A DNA stretch of 64,000 nt from Lepiota brunneoincarnata (GCA_023014365.1 JAEBUN010000011.1:62001-126000), one strand, 5' to 3'; shown: positions 35,549 through 47,721, counted from the first letter of the stretch. Notes: generated by a model from the sequence alone, not told the origin. Made by a program: numbers and translations.

Positions 35549-37836
35549 TCACTTCTTTGATGAGCCTTCACCCAAAGAATTTGCCTTGGCCTTGTCATTC
35601 GGTGGCCAGCTGCCAGACCCACGGTGTCTTCTGAATGTTGTCACAAGCCAAGACTTCTCCTTGATCATCTGCTGTCCTTTCATGTAGTTAGCCGCGCTGA
35701 GATCATTCGCAAGTACCGGATCAGTCGCCAATGTCCTGCTATATCGCTCAATAGACTCCATTGATGGTCTCTCCATGTAGCGCACTGCAAATATGTCCTT
35801 GAGCTCCTTAATTAGGGCATCGAGCTGAGGCCGCTCGTCAAAGGCCACTTCGAAGGGTTTCAGAAGCATGTGTTCCTTAAGTCTCCCTCCGCTCACAGTT
35901 CCCATAGGGCCAGCATACTCCTCGTCGTAGGGCTCCATAACGGTGCTAAGTTCGGCAAGCTTGTTGTGGCAGGTGTAACGCAATGCAACCCAAGTCAGAA
36001 CGTAAAACGCTGACTCCCGGTCATCCGCAATATCCTGATCCAACCCAATCTGCGAGCAGAGAGCTGCTGACATGAATTGCCACGTTCCCTGGTAAGATGT
36101 TTGTTTTGTCAGCTGATACACGAGACAGCGAGATACAACCCTTACTGTTCTTTGCACTCGCCGTGCATGCCCATCTCCTTCCCGTCTTCCATTTAAAACA
36201 TCAAGGCGGATGCATAAATCCCAGTCGATCAAAAATCCCCTTCCATCGTCTTTTCCTTTGTCTTCCCCGTCGTGCCCAATCATAATGTTGCCAACACTTA
36301 TGTCACGGTGCAGGATCCTTGCCTTGAAATACGCCACGTCATGGGCTATTAAAACCATATATGAATATACGCGGCAGACACAAGGAGAAAAGAAGTCAAA
36401 CCTTCCATCGCGTCTGCAATGGCAGTCACAAGTTCACAGGTAGACCGAAAGTCGGTGAGGTGCCGGCCAATCCTATTCAAAGACATTCGGTAGTGCTGGA
36501 GATGGTCTAGGTTGGAGCACCGGAGGGCCCAGCTCTTGTTCGCTAGTTCATGCGTGCACGTTTCATGCTTTGCAAGGTCATTGCCATGGCCAAAAGGCGC
36601 GATGAATGGAACCTTGCTCTCCTCGAGACTTCGGTAGATATCCCCTTCCTTCTCTATTCCTGAGACAGCAGGTCTCCAGTAATCCTTGATAAAAACGAGC
36701 ATATCCTGGGATTCATCATAGGCCACCATGCCTCGAGTTGCCCTCCCAAATGGCGAACGGCAGCTGTAGTGGGGCGGATATGAGATGAGATAAGGGTACC
36801 CCTTGTTTGGATCGTTGAGTTCTTCATTCGAGGCATCGCGGTCGTGGATTCTCATGCGTCGGATTTCCCGGTGACGCCTGTTCCGGTTTGCCAACTCCGA
36901 TATGGTCATCTTGAGCTCGAGTTTGTCGATATCGGCAACAGCCGTGACGGTGGAGTCATGACCACGAGCGAAAGCGGTGAGGCGAGAATAACACGAAAGG
37001 AATTCGGAGAGAAATGGGGTTTCAGGAGCCGCATACTCAAAACGTTTGGTAACCACTGCACCACTGCGATCCCAGCGCATTAGCCTCGCGTACCGGCCAC
37101 ATATGAAGATGGAGAACACGTGGATACGGAATTGCGAGCCAACAAGGGCGGCGGAATATGAGGCAAGTTGACCTCTGACCTTGCGAGCGTTATCAGAGTC
37201 ACGTTCGAAAGGATACGTTTCTTTGGTGTTTGGCTCGGGGTCATCACAAAATGGATCATCCGTCGTAGCGTGCTTGAGCTTGACAAAAAACTCGAGTCTC
37301 GAGAAATCTGTTCCCTTGGTACCCGAATCGCACTCCTGGTAAACACTGACATCGGGACAAATACTGTCGCACCGGGTGTCCGGTTTCATGTGGGTGTAGA
37401 CAAACTTGAGGCCTTTAGCTAACTCGCGTGCGGCTTCAATCTACGTAGGCTTCAGTTTGTTCCGCTGCTGAGAATTCAATCCACGACTTACAAATGGGCC
37501 GCCCATCTGCGGCTCCACCTCTGCTTCCACGAGTCTTGCCCAAAGCGCCGTCGAATCGCCCGAAGCAGTAGGTACATGATCGGTTTGGAGAAATCTGGTC
37601 AGAAATTCGTCGGGTGGCATAGGCCCCACAAATTGTCCCTCCATTTCTCGAGCAAGGTCAAGGTTCATGCAAGTTCGGAGCTGGACCTTAGATTGGTGAG
37701 TGTGGGTACCTGAGGCTTTATTCGAGATAGGCGTGCTCTTTGGAGGGGAATGGGTGCGCTGAGGGGGGGTTGTGATATGTCCGTTTAACATTGGTCGTGG
37801 TCGCTTGCAATGGTAAGGAGGGGTTCGCCACGTCAT
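35549..37836 (-). CDS. FunK1 fungal-type protein kinase, intact (FunK1-1)
   Basis: FunK1 proteins are a fungal-specific kinase-like family expanded in Agaricomycetes; substrates are unknown. Four exons (37836-37492, 37440-36402, 36345-36146, 36088-35549) join in frame through introns of 51, 56 and 57 bp with standard ends, giving about 707 residues. The third intron is a multiple of three and free of stops, so it can be mistaken for coding. Kinase marks: a lobe-linking WRPA...IEKEGDIYRSL, catalytic HRD at residues 474-476 followed by SVGNIM, DWD in place of DFG (502-504), and GTWQFM as activation-segment end. I start at the ATG at 37836; a later ATG at about 37791 is possible. It is in tandem with FunK1-2, and the 5' regions of the two are alike. 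Confidence 0.9.
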
Positions 37837-37848
37837 CACGTGGCCCTA

Positions 37849-38248
37849 ATGAATCCCCCTTGGAATGACCAATCTTCCCCGCACTAGTCCGCCTTAATGA
37901 GCTTGTCAAGGACGATTACAATTAGCGTGCCACTAACAAGCCAGATTATAACAAGTAGTCAAACACCAGCACAGAAATCCTTGCATTGCCTATACAAACG
38001 TACAAACACGTCAGAACATATTTGTGATCGCGACTCATGCTCCCTGCCGCCGCTGAACAGAGCACAACCCCCTTTCAAGTCAGCATTTACCTCAATCAGG
38101 TTCGCGCTGCCGAGAACCTGCATGATCATCCCTGAAGTCATGATAGGACTAATCCCCAGGTATACCCTTTCGCTCCTGACATCAGGCTCTGTAGCACGCT
38201 CCGCCAGTTGTTTTCAGATTTGTTGCTTTGTTTTGCTGGGATTAGGGT
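37849..38248 (-). repeat. repeat C, copy C1, with an exon-like coding remnant and repeat D
   Basis: It matches the reverse orientation of 63428-63906. The minus strand encodes ERATEPDVRS...YLGI, GANLIEV-like and CALFSG segments, then EHESRSQ. After that C2 has a ~60-bp GTATGT...GGGCAG intron that C1 lacks. The copy ends by 37849 in the D word (GGAATGACCAAT next to GGCC). It lies between the two FunK1 genes. It looks like the 3' end of an unidentified gene spread with FunK1 genes. Confidence 0.65.
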
Positions 38249-38313
38249 TACCCATACTCCCTTTCCCAAACACAGCTTGATATTTATTAAAAGTATTGAT
38301 CATGGTATCTAAC

Positions 38314-40610
38314 CTAATCACATCCAGAATTCTCCAGCTGTGAACTCCCACCACCTGCAAGCTTTCTAGCTTTCTTGTTTGAGTGGGAAGCCCATGACTC
38401 CAGATCATCATTTTGCACCTGCCGCTTCTGTACCGAACCTTCAGTTACAACAATGTTTGGCTCCGCTTCATCATTCCCTGGCCAGTTGGGGGATTTGAGA
38501 GAGTCTCTCAAAGCACGTACCAGCCAAGTATGCTTTTTGAGTGGTGCCATATGCATCACCTGGAGCTCTACTAAGTGCTTCTCAGCGGCCCCACGTTTCA
38601 TCTTGTGAAGCTTTGCATAGTCCGTAATCTGGCCCTTTGATGGCTGGTCCTTGTAACGCGCAGCAAAACTCTGCCGGAGTTCCTTGATCAAATCATCAAG
38701 CGGAGGACTCTCGAATGTAACTCCAAAGGACCGAGTAAGCATATCCCGTTTCAGATTCCCACCCGCGATAACCCCTTTGTAAACAGACTTCTCATCACAA
38801 GGCCGCATATGGTAGCTGAGGTCATCCAGACCATTGTGGCGGGTGTAGCGTAATGCAGTCCAAGCCAAGACGTGAAATGCTGACTCTCGGTCATCCTCAA
38901 TATCCTGCCGCTCTCCGGGATTCATGAGCAGAGCTGCCAAGATGAATTGCCATGTCCCCTGGTATATTTCTGAGTGTGTGTAATATACAACATAAAAAAG
39001 AAATCACCCACCGTCCTTTGCGTTCTTCGCGGATGAATATTTGCTTTCTGTCCTGGTTTTGGAAGCCGGATGCAGAGGTCCCAATCAATCAAGAGCCCCC
39101 GCCCGTGTTCATCGATTAAAATGTTACCAACACTTATATCTCGGTGCAGGATCTTTGCGTTGAAATATGCCTTGTCATGAGCTGAGGGACGGCATATATA
39201 AGCCTAAGTAACAGATGCGAGGGAGAAGACAGACCTTCCATCGCATCTGCAATAGCAGTCACAAGTTCGCGGGTGGATTTGAACTCGGTCAAGCGCCTGC
39301 CAATCTTGTCCAATGTCATTCGATAATGCTGAAGGGGAGCAAGGTCGGAACACGGGAGGGCCCAGCTTTCATTTCTCAGGTTACGGAGGCATGTTGCATG
39401 TGGGAGGATGTCATTCCCACGACCGAAAGGTGCAGTGTTCGGCACAGAGCTCTTCTCGAGACTGCGGTATATCTCTCCTTCTTTTTCTATTTCATCGGCA
39501 ATGGGTCTCCAGTAATCCTTGATATAAACATATTTGTCCTGGGGCTGATCATAGGCCACCATGCCCCGTGTTGCTCGTCCGAATGGGGATCGGGTGTGAT
39601 AGAAAGGCGGATATGAGATGAGATATGGGTACCCCTTGGGCGGATCTGCAAGTTCTTCATCCGAGGCATCGCGTTCATAGATCCTCAAGTAGCGGAATTC
39701 ACGGTGACGTGTGTTACTATCTGCCAACTTGGATGGAATGTCCTTGAGCTCGATATTGGCAATGGTGGCGGTAGGATCATGCCCGCGGGCAAAGGCGGAG
39801 AGACGAGAATAATGCTGAATGAAATCAGGAAGAAAAGTGTTATTACGAGTTGCATATTCAAAACGCCTAGTGACCACTGCTCCACTACGATCCCAGAGCA
39901 TCAGCCTGGCGTATTGAGCAATTATTACGATGGAAAACATATGGGTACGGAATTGTGAGCCAAAAACTGCGGCACAATACGAGGCGAGTTGTCCTCAGTT
40001 TTTTCGACCTTGATCAGAGTCGTACTCAAAAGGGGCAGGAATTTCGTTGCCATTGGTGCCCCGCTGGGTGGGGTCATCGCAGAACGGATCGTCTGTTGTT
40101 TTGGACTTCAATTCGACGAAAAACTCGATCTTTGAGAAATCCGGTTGCGTAGAAAATGAATTACCCCTCCGGAAACACTGACATCAGGGGCTAGTTGGTT
40201 GCATGAGGTATCCGGCTGTGTATGAGTGTCGACGAACTCGAGGTTGCCAACCAAACCACCTGCAGCCTTGATCTGCATCGTGCCTCAGTTTGACCAGGTA
40301 TCGGGGATGGGGCGTAGGGCTTACAAACGGGTTATACATTTTACTCTCTAGAGCGCCGAGGGACTCGATGCTTTCACGTAAGCCACCTACAGCGTCGATC
40401 TGCACCATGCCTCAGTTTGACTAGGTATCGAGAATGAGATGTAGGACTTACAAAGTCATCGATTTTACGTTCTTTGCTTGCTTTTGCGACTCCTTCCCAG
40501 CTAGCGTCCCTCAAAGTATCATCGATTGGAAGGAATCTATTCAGGAATTCCTCGGGTGGCATTGGCCCAACAAAATGGCCCCTCGTTTCTCTCGCAAGTG
40601 CAATGTTCAT
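38314..40610 (-). pseudogene. FunK1 fungal-type kinase, broken (FunK1-2)
   Basis: Five exons are recognisable: 40610-40452, 40399-40325, 40272-39235, 39181-39012 and 38958-38314, with introns of 52-53 bp. Kinase marks are present: HRDISVGN, LIDWDLC, GTWQFI. It is inactivated twice. One base is missing in the DVSV strand near 40165 compared with FunK1-1, shifting the frame. In the restored frame a TGA (39997-39995) replaces the CGA expected in the (V)RGQLASY segment. The N-terminal leader of FunK1-1 is replaced by stops here. The second and third exons start with paralogous ...GGL words and follow almost identical 52-bp introns, showing an internal exon-intron duplication also present in the 28-kb fragment. 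Confidence 0.85.
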
Positions 40611-40825
40611 GACAGGGCGGTTTCCTCCCGGGCTGGATGTGTAAGAGTCAGCTCCTGAGGATTTATGCGCGATGGGCGTGGCCTTTGGAAGAGACAGGGT
40701 TGGTTATGGGGGAGTTGTGAGTTGTGTGCTTGACATTGATTGTCGACGCGCTGTGGACGCGTTTACAGCAATTGGAAATTTCACTTGGCTTGTGTCACGT
40801 GCCACGCTAGCCCCTGAGTCGGAAA
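40611..40825 (-). promoter_or_regulatory. FunK1 5' flanking sequence
   Basis: Upstream of FunK1-2. It is similar to the 5' part of FunK1-1 (37836-37690) and to an orphan copy at 53440-53690, sharing TCCAAAGGCCACGCCCAT and CTCCTGAGGATT words. It probably carries the promoter and leader, but no TATA box or start site can be fixed. Confidence 0.5.
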
Positions 40826-40888
40826 AATTGGTCATGTTCATAAGGGCCCAGTGAATTTCCCTCGGAATGGGGAAGCTGCCCAATTTGG
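40826..40888. repeat. repeat D with palindromic CTCGGAAT word
   Basis: AAAATTGGTCATGTTCATAA then GGGCCCAGTGAATTTCCCTC, followed by GGAATGGGGAAGCTGCCC. The same string ends the GH5 fragment near 57011-57074 on the opposite strand and, in part, both C repeats. It marks a junction shared by several rearranged blocks. Confidence 0.55.
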
Positions 40889-42055
40889 GGATGATCCATA
40901 ACGGTCATGTGATACGCGACAACCAGCGCATTACCTGAAATCACCCTTCTGCCCATAAACCGCCTACCTGGACATGTGTTGCCTTCGTGGCTCATATACT
41001 CACCCAAGAATGCACGTGCAGTAGAGCAGTGCCGTCGTCATCCTGCTGTTGAGCGCCAGAAGCTCACGATTAGGAGCACGGGTCCTTTTCATGCCACCCG
41101 GACCCAGGCTCGTGGCTCTATCTACGGGGAGCACTGCGTCTTACATGTACATACGTGTGCGTGATTGCTCCAGGACTTGTCTGGAGTGGACTAGATCAGC
41201 GCTCATCAATCATTGCTTTTGTTACTTCCACTGTGCAATCAGCCTCGGCCGAGCCCGTTCACCCGCCAGCTCTCAGGACCAGTGTTCCCATCTCCGACAT
41301 GGAAACATAATATCACGTCATAGACCAGTAGGCTCTCATCTTGGATTTGCTCTTTCACCATCATCCTCACAGTTCTGTCTCTTGTAGCTCGTCGTATCTC
41401 TCAACCGATCCTCTTTTCCTTCACCGAGGGCCTAGGTACATGTCCGGAAGTGCTGCTCCCCAAATTGACGTCGAGCCATAGTGTAGGATATGACGTGAGT
41501 CCCGTTTTTTATGGAGGGCGCGAGTCCGACTCGCTTCTCTGTAGTCTGATGGAGGTCTCGAATACAGCTGGACTTGGGTGCTTCACCCGATTTCGGCACT
41601 TAGCGCCCCGAATGGGGCACAGGCCCCTCCATTTACGGTAGAACGGGAGCATCCAGCAGGTATTACTTCGGACCGTTGGAAACGCATTCTCCTCGCCACC
41701 CACCCTCTCTTGCGTGACATCGATAATTCACCGATCTTTCACAAGTAGCTCCAGCTCACCTCGGGAAAATCGATTTCTGGTGTTGTTCCCATCATCTTTC
41801 CTCTGTCCGGTCGTTAGCATGCAGCGCTAGCACCGACGCCTCGGTTTCTGTCACGCCTTCCAATCGCCTTACACTGGAGTCGACTACTTTTCTTTTTATT
41901 GTACGATGCGTAGGCAATTGCTTCACTTGTTGAATGACCCATGTCTGAGCCCTGGTATTACGGCCAAGGGAGTAGGACATGTTGGCTTCCATGGGCTATA
42001 GCATCTATGCTTTAATTCAGCAGGGCCCTGCCGCGCTGAACATATCTCAAATCTA
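40889..42055. other. intergenic, nothing recognised
   Basis: About 1.2 kb with short frames on both strands and no motif. It may include 5' exons of the RS-rich gene that follows, but no splice chain was convincing. Confidence 0.35.
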
Positions 42056-42056
42056 G

Positions 42057-43171
42057 TTGACAAACTTACTGTTCGACTCTACCCTTTTGGATTATGAAGC
42101 ACCGCCTGGCCTGACACTATCTTCTGGAGCAGCCGAGCTCGTAGAAGTAGCAGCCCAAGGACTCGCCGCTCCCGTCGAAGTAGATCGCGCAGTTACTCCT
42201 CATCACGGAGCCCCATGCCCATTATTATCCAACAACCCTCTCAACCATCTGTTATACCTTCAGTCCCATACTCAGACAGACTGCCTGTGGTCCATGCATA
42301 TTCAGGTTCCGACAGCTTTGACAATAGCTCCTGGGTCACCTAGACACCCCAACTTGCAACAAGCTCAACAGCAACCTGCAATTAACATTCAGCAGCCTCC
42401 TGGAGCACCACAACAACAGTTCCCCACCGCAATCCCTGGACTATCCGCTCCAGGCACCACCTACCTACCACCTGGCTCTGTTGCTCCGGTGCCGCCCGTT
42501 ATCATCCGTACTTCAAGATCATCCACCAGGTCGAGGAGTTCAAGGACACGTCAGAGCTCGGGAAGAACCCGCCAGAGTTCAGGAAGGACACGGTCGCGGA
42601 GTATGTCAGAGAGCCCGCGCAGGAGGCGCTCGAGACGGCATAGGTCTCGATCACCCACTCGTTCCCGTTCTCGCTCTCCCCAATACTACCGAAGTTCTAC
42701 AACCCCACCAACGCAAACGTCTGTGATCATCCACACGTCGCGTTCTCACTCCCATTCGCCTTCACGCCACTCCCGATACGGTTATACCCCGGCGCAACCC
42801 ATCCAACAGCCTCCCATTATCGTCCCCCAGCAACCGATTACCTCGGGTCCACCAGTGCTAATCCCTCGTTCTTCGCCATCATATTCAAGCCGCAGCCGTC
42901 GCACCCATAGACGCTGTGGTAGTCGCAGTCGTAGTCCCTCTGCTCCTGTCATTATTCAGCAACCGACTCACCTCCCACCCGGAGGGACTATTCCTATAGT
43001 TGTACCCCCAATTCCTTCCTCTCAAGCCCCCCCCCTCCCCAATCACCATACCCGGTGGACAGTCGGTTCCCCAAGCTCCTCAACAACTTATTCTGCACTC
43101 TTCAGGTTCGCGCTGTTACTCCCATCACCCTTTCGACGGTCCCCTCAAGGCCAAGAAGCCATTCTAGCAGC
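42057..43171 (+). pseudogene. Arg/Ser-rich, Pro-rich repeat protein, 3' end cut by satellite
   Basis: The frame is open from 42057 to 43196 but has no ATG until 42294. From about 42500 it encodes alternating RS-rich stretches (SRSSTRSRSS, RRRRSRRHRSRSP) and hydrophobic-Pro units (PPVIIRTS, SVIIHTS, PPIIVPQQP). Just upstream, in another frame (about 42110-42240), the same RS then PIIIQQPSQP pattern occurs, so a frameshift or intron separates two parts of one repeat protein. RS proteins often act in splicing or bind RNA, but this is composition only. The last ~10 codons lie in the first satellite unit, where the gene is truncated. Confidence 0.5.
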
Positions 43172-44062
43172 ACCTGGACACTCAATTGATACATAATTGT
43201 TCACTTGGGGCACTTACGAGCTGAATGTCAAGGACGTCCAGTTAATGAGATATTCACCTGAGTTGCTTACAAAGTGAACATCCTGGACGTTCAGCTGATA
43301 CGGAGCTATTCACCTGGGCCACGCCCAACCGACGCGGAGCCGCTCGCCTGGGTTACTTACGAGCTAAACGTCCAAGGACGTCTAGTTAACATGGATAACA
43401 TGGATGTATTTACTTGAGTTACTTACAAAGTGATCGTCCTGGAGTTCAATCGATACAGAGTTATTCACTTGGGACACTTACAAGCTGAACGTCCAGGACG
43501 TCCAATTAATGAGATACTCACTTGAGTTGTTTACGAAGTGAACGTTCAGGACATCCAGTTAAAACGTAGCTATTCACTTGGACCACTTGCAAGCTAACGT
43601 CTTGGATGTTCAGTCGACACGAGAGCTATTCCCTTGGGCCGCTCACGGATTGAACGTCTTGAGTGTTCAATTGATACAGAGTTATCCACTTGGATTACTT
43701 ACAGGCTGAACGTCCAGGAGGTACAATTAGTACGAGATATTCATCCGAGTTGCTTATGAAGTGAACGTCCTGGACGTTCAGTTAATATGCATCTGTTCGC
43801 TTGGGTTACTTACGAGCTGGACGTTCAGGACGTCCATATACTTACTTGAGTTACTTACAAAGCAAACATCCAGGACGTTCAGTTGATACGGAGCTATTCA
43901 CTTGGGTTGCTTACAAGTTGAATGTCCTAGATGTTCCGTTCATACGGAGCTATTCACTTGGGTTGCTCACACGCTGAATGTCCTGAACGTTCAGTTAATA
44001 TGGAGCCATTCTTGGGTTACTTGCAAGTTGAACGTCGTGGACGTTCAGTTAATGCGGAGCTG
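43172..44062 (+). repeat. palindromic ~55-bp satellite, array a (about 15 units)
   Basis: The core TGAACGTCC-A/T-GGACGTTCA recurs at about 43223, 43277, 43366, 43432, 43487, 43540, 43593, 43651, 43708, 43763, 43818, 43865, 43919, 43975 and 44030, mostly 53-57 bp apart. Spacers carry GAGCTATTCACTTGGG and TTACTTACAAG words. Units differ by point changes, so the array is not freshly amplified. It runs from the cut end of the RS gene to a 110-bp tail shared with array c. Confidence 0.9.
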
Positions 44063-44166
44063 CAACAAACACGCTGCGCGTCAATTCCAACTCGCACAGG
44101 GCACTATTGAACACACAAGATGAATTATTATAAGTACTACAGAAAGTACAACGGCACAAGGTAGGG
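44057..44166 (+). repeat. tail sequence T1 following satellite array a
   Basis: About 110 bp (GCAACAAACACGCTG ... AAGATGAATTA ... GCACAAGGTAGGG) that also follows array c at 49034-49143 at roughly 75% by eye. Both copies lie just downstream of the 3' ends of unrelated minus-strand genes. Confidence 0.65.
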
Positions 44167-44293
44167 TAGTTCGAAATTCGCCACAAACAAGAAAACGAGA
44201 TGAAGAGTTCAAGATACACGGTCCATAGAGGATTAAAGCTAAAGGAAATAATGAGAATGCGGCGCTCAAGGGTCAAAGTGATGTTTCACACAC

Positions 44294-47125
44294 CTACTGA
44301 GCTCCCGAGCTGCTTGTGAGGAAGTCTGTTGTGAAAGCTGCGCTACCATTCAAGATAGATGCCGTTGCCACATTGTACTTTCGGGTCTTTGATTTCCATT
44401 GTGTACAGCCGCAAAGCACGAATCGACCAGCATTGAGATCCCTGAGTATGCATTGGTAGAAGTTCTCGGCGTCTGGCATCCATTGATCACCCCGGAAACC
44501 AGAACCGCACCAGGTGAATTGTCTTGGAAAGAAAGACGACTGTGAGTCTTTGGCCACTATGTAGTACACCCCACAAACGATGTCCAGAGTAGCCTCGCTC
44601 ACATGATCGTCAACGAAGAGTGTGTTACCTGTGGACCCAACAACTTCGTCTCCTACAAGAGGACCGCAAAGAACTGCTACGTCTGGAACGACCCCCAATG
44701 CTATCCTTCCTGCGATTCTGTCTCTTAAACGAATAGCGCGTCCAGCGGAAGAACGGAGGACCTCATCCTTAGCCTCTTGATATTGGAGGAAGTCGTGCTC
44801 AGTGGGCTTGAAATCGGGGAGGCGTACACCTAGGCCGGTTGACTTGTACCTCCATTGTGGTGGAGGAGTAACGTCTGTGTCCTGCCGCTCTTCGACCGTA
44901 CGGAACGGGACACCATACTCTAAGAGGCCCCGTGCTATAGTATATGTTGTGGTCCATAGTTCGTGCCTATATACCAGCAGGACGGTTGTGGAATCTGTCG
45001 TCGCGACGAGCCAACTTGATGTATCCCTGCATCCCTCTGTGGATTGTAAGATGTAAAGGGGGGTAGGGTTTGCAGAGCTTTGCTTCTGCCCGAAATTATC
45101 GCCCATGGCATTGGGAGCTGCGGTTGCGATTCGTAGCCGAATGCGGGATCGAGGATGATACAGCCTTGCAGGTGACGTTCGACTGAGATCCCAAGAAGGA
45201 GGGAGATCAGTATGTTTCCCCTGCAAAGACGATTGTGCTGCGAGAGCAGTGTTGTGAAAATCTACGATAGATACGGCATCTCCTTTATCTGGCTGTGGAG
45301 GTGTTGAAGGGCTCGCTTGATATTGCTCTTCTCGAGGGTGAGCTTGTCCTTCCTATGATGGAGCGGATGCCAGTATGGGTGGAGACCAACAGAGAATCCG
45401 TGGCGGAGGCGAAGATACTCTGTGATGGACAGTATTTTAAGCTGGTACTCGTTCCGGTCCTCAGCGTTCGGAAGGGCCATAGCTTCGCGAATGTCATTCA
45501 AGATCAGGGCGGCGGCGTTGGCGGAATATTGCCCCTCGGGCCTTCTTAGCTCTTTTGCTGGTTTTGTTTGTAGGAGGTTGCATGTCTCGGTACCGTCCTT
45601 GGGCGCTGTCCCCCAGTGACTAGACATGCCTGCGTCATCAGAAAGATGAGGGTTGAGATCCCATACGTCAATATGAGGCCAGTAAAAGCGTTGATGTCTA
45701 GTGCAATCCGACCAATACATCCGGATCTCGCATTTCCGGAGCAAGATGCGGCGGAAAACGGCAGGATCGACCTCGTCTTGTTCCCAGTAGTGAATAGCGC
45801 TCTTGTTTGAGTACCCATGCTTTTCCGCATGCTGCAGACGAGGCTGGCGGCGCTGCCTTTCTACAGGCGTCTCATTCGCGATTGATTGCTCCATCCTCGC
45901 CTCCATCCGCTCGCGAAACGCAGCCCATGAGTCTCCTGGGCGCTGACCCAAGTTCTCTTGCATGATGGATGAGCGATCGACATAAGTGGGTTGGGGGGGG
46001 GGTCATCTAAATTGCAATCCGAGCTATCTATAAACTCATCGCCGTTGTTGGCGGTTACATAGAGAGGGAGGGGGGCGTCACTAGTGGAAGACACAGAACT
46101 GAGGGGTTCGTAGGTAGAAGCATGAGGAAGGACGATTTTATTGTATTCGAGGGTACGCCGCTTTGCCATTTCAATATATGCGGCTGGTGGAAAATATATG
46201 CTGCGCATCTGCGCATGGACTACCGTCATATGTGAGTACTTGTCTTCTTTCCCCCACAAGAGCCAAAAAGGCACACTAGCACGAGTGAACTTGTGGAGAA
46301 AACCGCCACATACTGTTGTGTAGGGATCCAACAAGCCACCGGACCGAAGGCCAGGGGTGAGACAACAGACGATGGAGTCCTGGAGGTAAGATAACCATGA
46401 GCGGGGAAAGGAGTGATTCGTGAGCGAGGAAAGCATTGAGAACGCGGCTTCAAAACAGTCGTCCTCGAATTCGGTGAGCTAAAGGCTTAAACAAAACGAG
46501 ACGACCGCAGTCAACATGCGGAAGGCGTTGCGAGACCTCCTTGCACTTCGAAGAGCATCGTATCTCGTTCTGTGTACAGCCAAGTAGCCATGTTCGTGAG
46601 ACATGACAGGATATATAAGATCAGGAAATTCCCGGGCATTGTGGTGGTTCGTGATGAGGGTGGTAACGAGATCTATGAGAGAACTCTCCAGTTTCATCCA
46701 GGCGCCTTGAATTTTCGCATCCAGGGAGTATTCAGAATACTTGCGATCAACAGAAATCGAGCCTTCCAGGTCGACATGGAGCACAGAAAACAGTGTACCA
46801 TATTCAATCGGCTTTCTTGGGAAAAATGCGAGGTAAATACACTGGTCATCGAGGAGCCGAGTATAGACATAGTCATCCATGTTCTCTGAGTCCGCCTCGG
46901 CAATACACGCAGGCATTGTACGATTAAATGGGGACACCCCGAGCCCGGACTCATTGTGCCACATGGCATGGCATGGCGCCAGATCTGGGGAAGTCTCCGT
47001 CTGAGTGCAGAAGAGCGGTCGTTGTGGGAGGTCGGGGACACCATCACTGGATAACGATACTGAACGCGTATCGTGTTGAAAGTGGAAGACAGGACAGTGG
47101 GGTCTTCAAGATCAGCGAGAAACAA
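44294..47125 (-). pseudogene. large unrecognised Agaricomycete-type protein, several lesions
   Basis: Minus-strand blocks 47050-46482, 46478-about 46005, about 46000-about 45345 and about 45345-44294 follow each other as one protein of about 900 residues. Protein-like parts include PLFCTQTETSPDL (start), EYGTLFSVLHVD, NAFRMLTAVVSF, a WLSYLQDSIVCCLTPGLRSG segment, a Trp/His-rich part (RFYWPHIDVWDLNPH), and a C-terminal STTVLLVYRHELW region. Lesions are an in-frame TAG at 46481-46479, a frame change at a C9-10 run near 46003, and another near 45345. The poly-C change could be a sequencing error. I recall this arrangement from multicopy unnamed proteins of mushroom genomes; no domain can be named. 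The 5' exons are unclear. Its 3' side carries tail T1 and array a. Confidence 0.55.
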
Positions 47126-47720
47126 AGGTGCTCACATGTAATGAGTGAGGTGCACGCGAGTTGAGAGAATTCGACGTACGAGGGGGAGGATAAGCTCGCG
47201 CAGGCTCCGGTCGATATGTACTGACAGTGAACCCCTAATACTATCGAATCCAGGCGGTAGAAAACTGTAGAAAATACTGCACCGACGGTAAACCCCCAAT
47301 GCAGCACTTCCAGAGCGTTATCCTACGAATGCTATGAGGATTAAAGGAGAGACAAGGGGGTGGAAGAGAATATGCGAGTGCGAAAGCAGGTACTTGGGAC
47401 TCTTGGGAGAGAAAGCCGACTGCGTAGCGTGACTCATTATATAATCAGGTGACGACCCCTCACACGCCCCCCTCACACGCACTATAAGTGGACCGAACAA
47501 GGACCGAATGCCGAAGTCTGTATCCGGCGAATCTCGTCAGCCATGAGCTGCATACTTTGGATACCATACCTACGTCCCCTGATCCCTCAATTATCCAGCG
47601 CGCAGGCCCCCCGGGGATCAGCACGATCCCCTCCAAGAGCGACTCATAAGTATTCTCACTAGTAGTCATGGTAGAGAAAACAATTTGCGTTATCTGTGTT
47701 GCGACAATGAACGAAGATAG
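47126..47720. other. intergenic, nothing recognised
   Basis: It probably contains the 5' region or first exons of the large minus-strand pseudogene. No motif or repeat was seen until the satellite begins near 47722. Confidence 0.35.
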
Positions 47721-47721
47721 A

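Noticed and set aside
36097..36285. Plus-strand ORFs across the FunK1-1 kinase exons
   Set aside because: Antisense shadows of well-supported exons.
43172..44062. CRISPR array
   Set aside because: Regular spacing with a palindromic repeat resembles one superficially, but the spacers are themselves related repeats, the units are degenerate, and the genome is eukaryotic.
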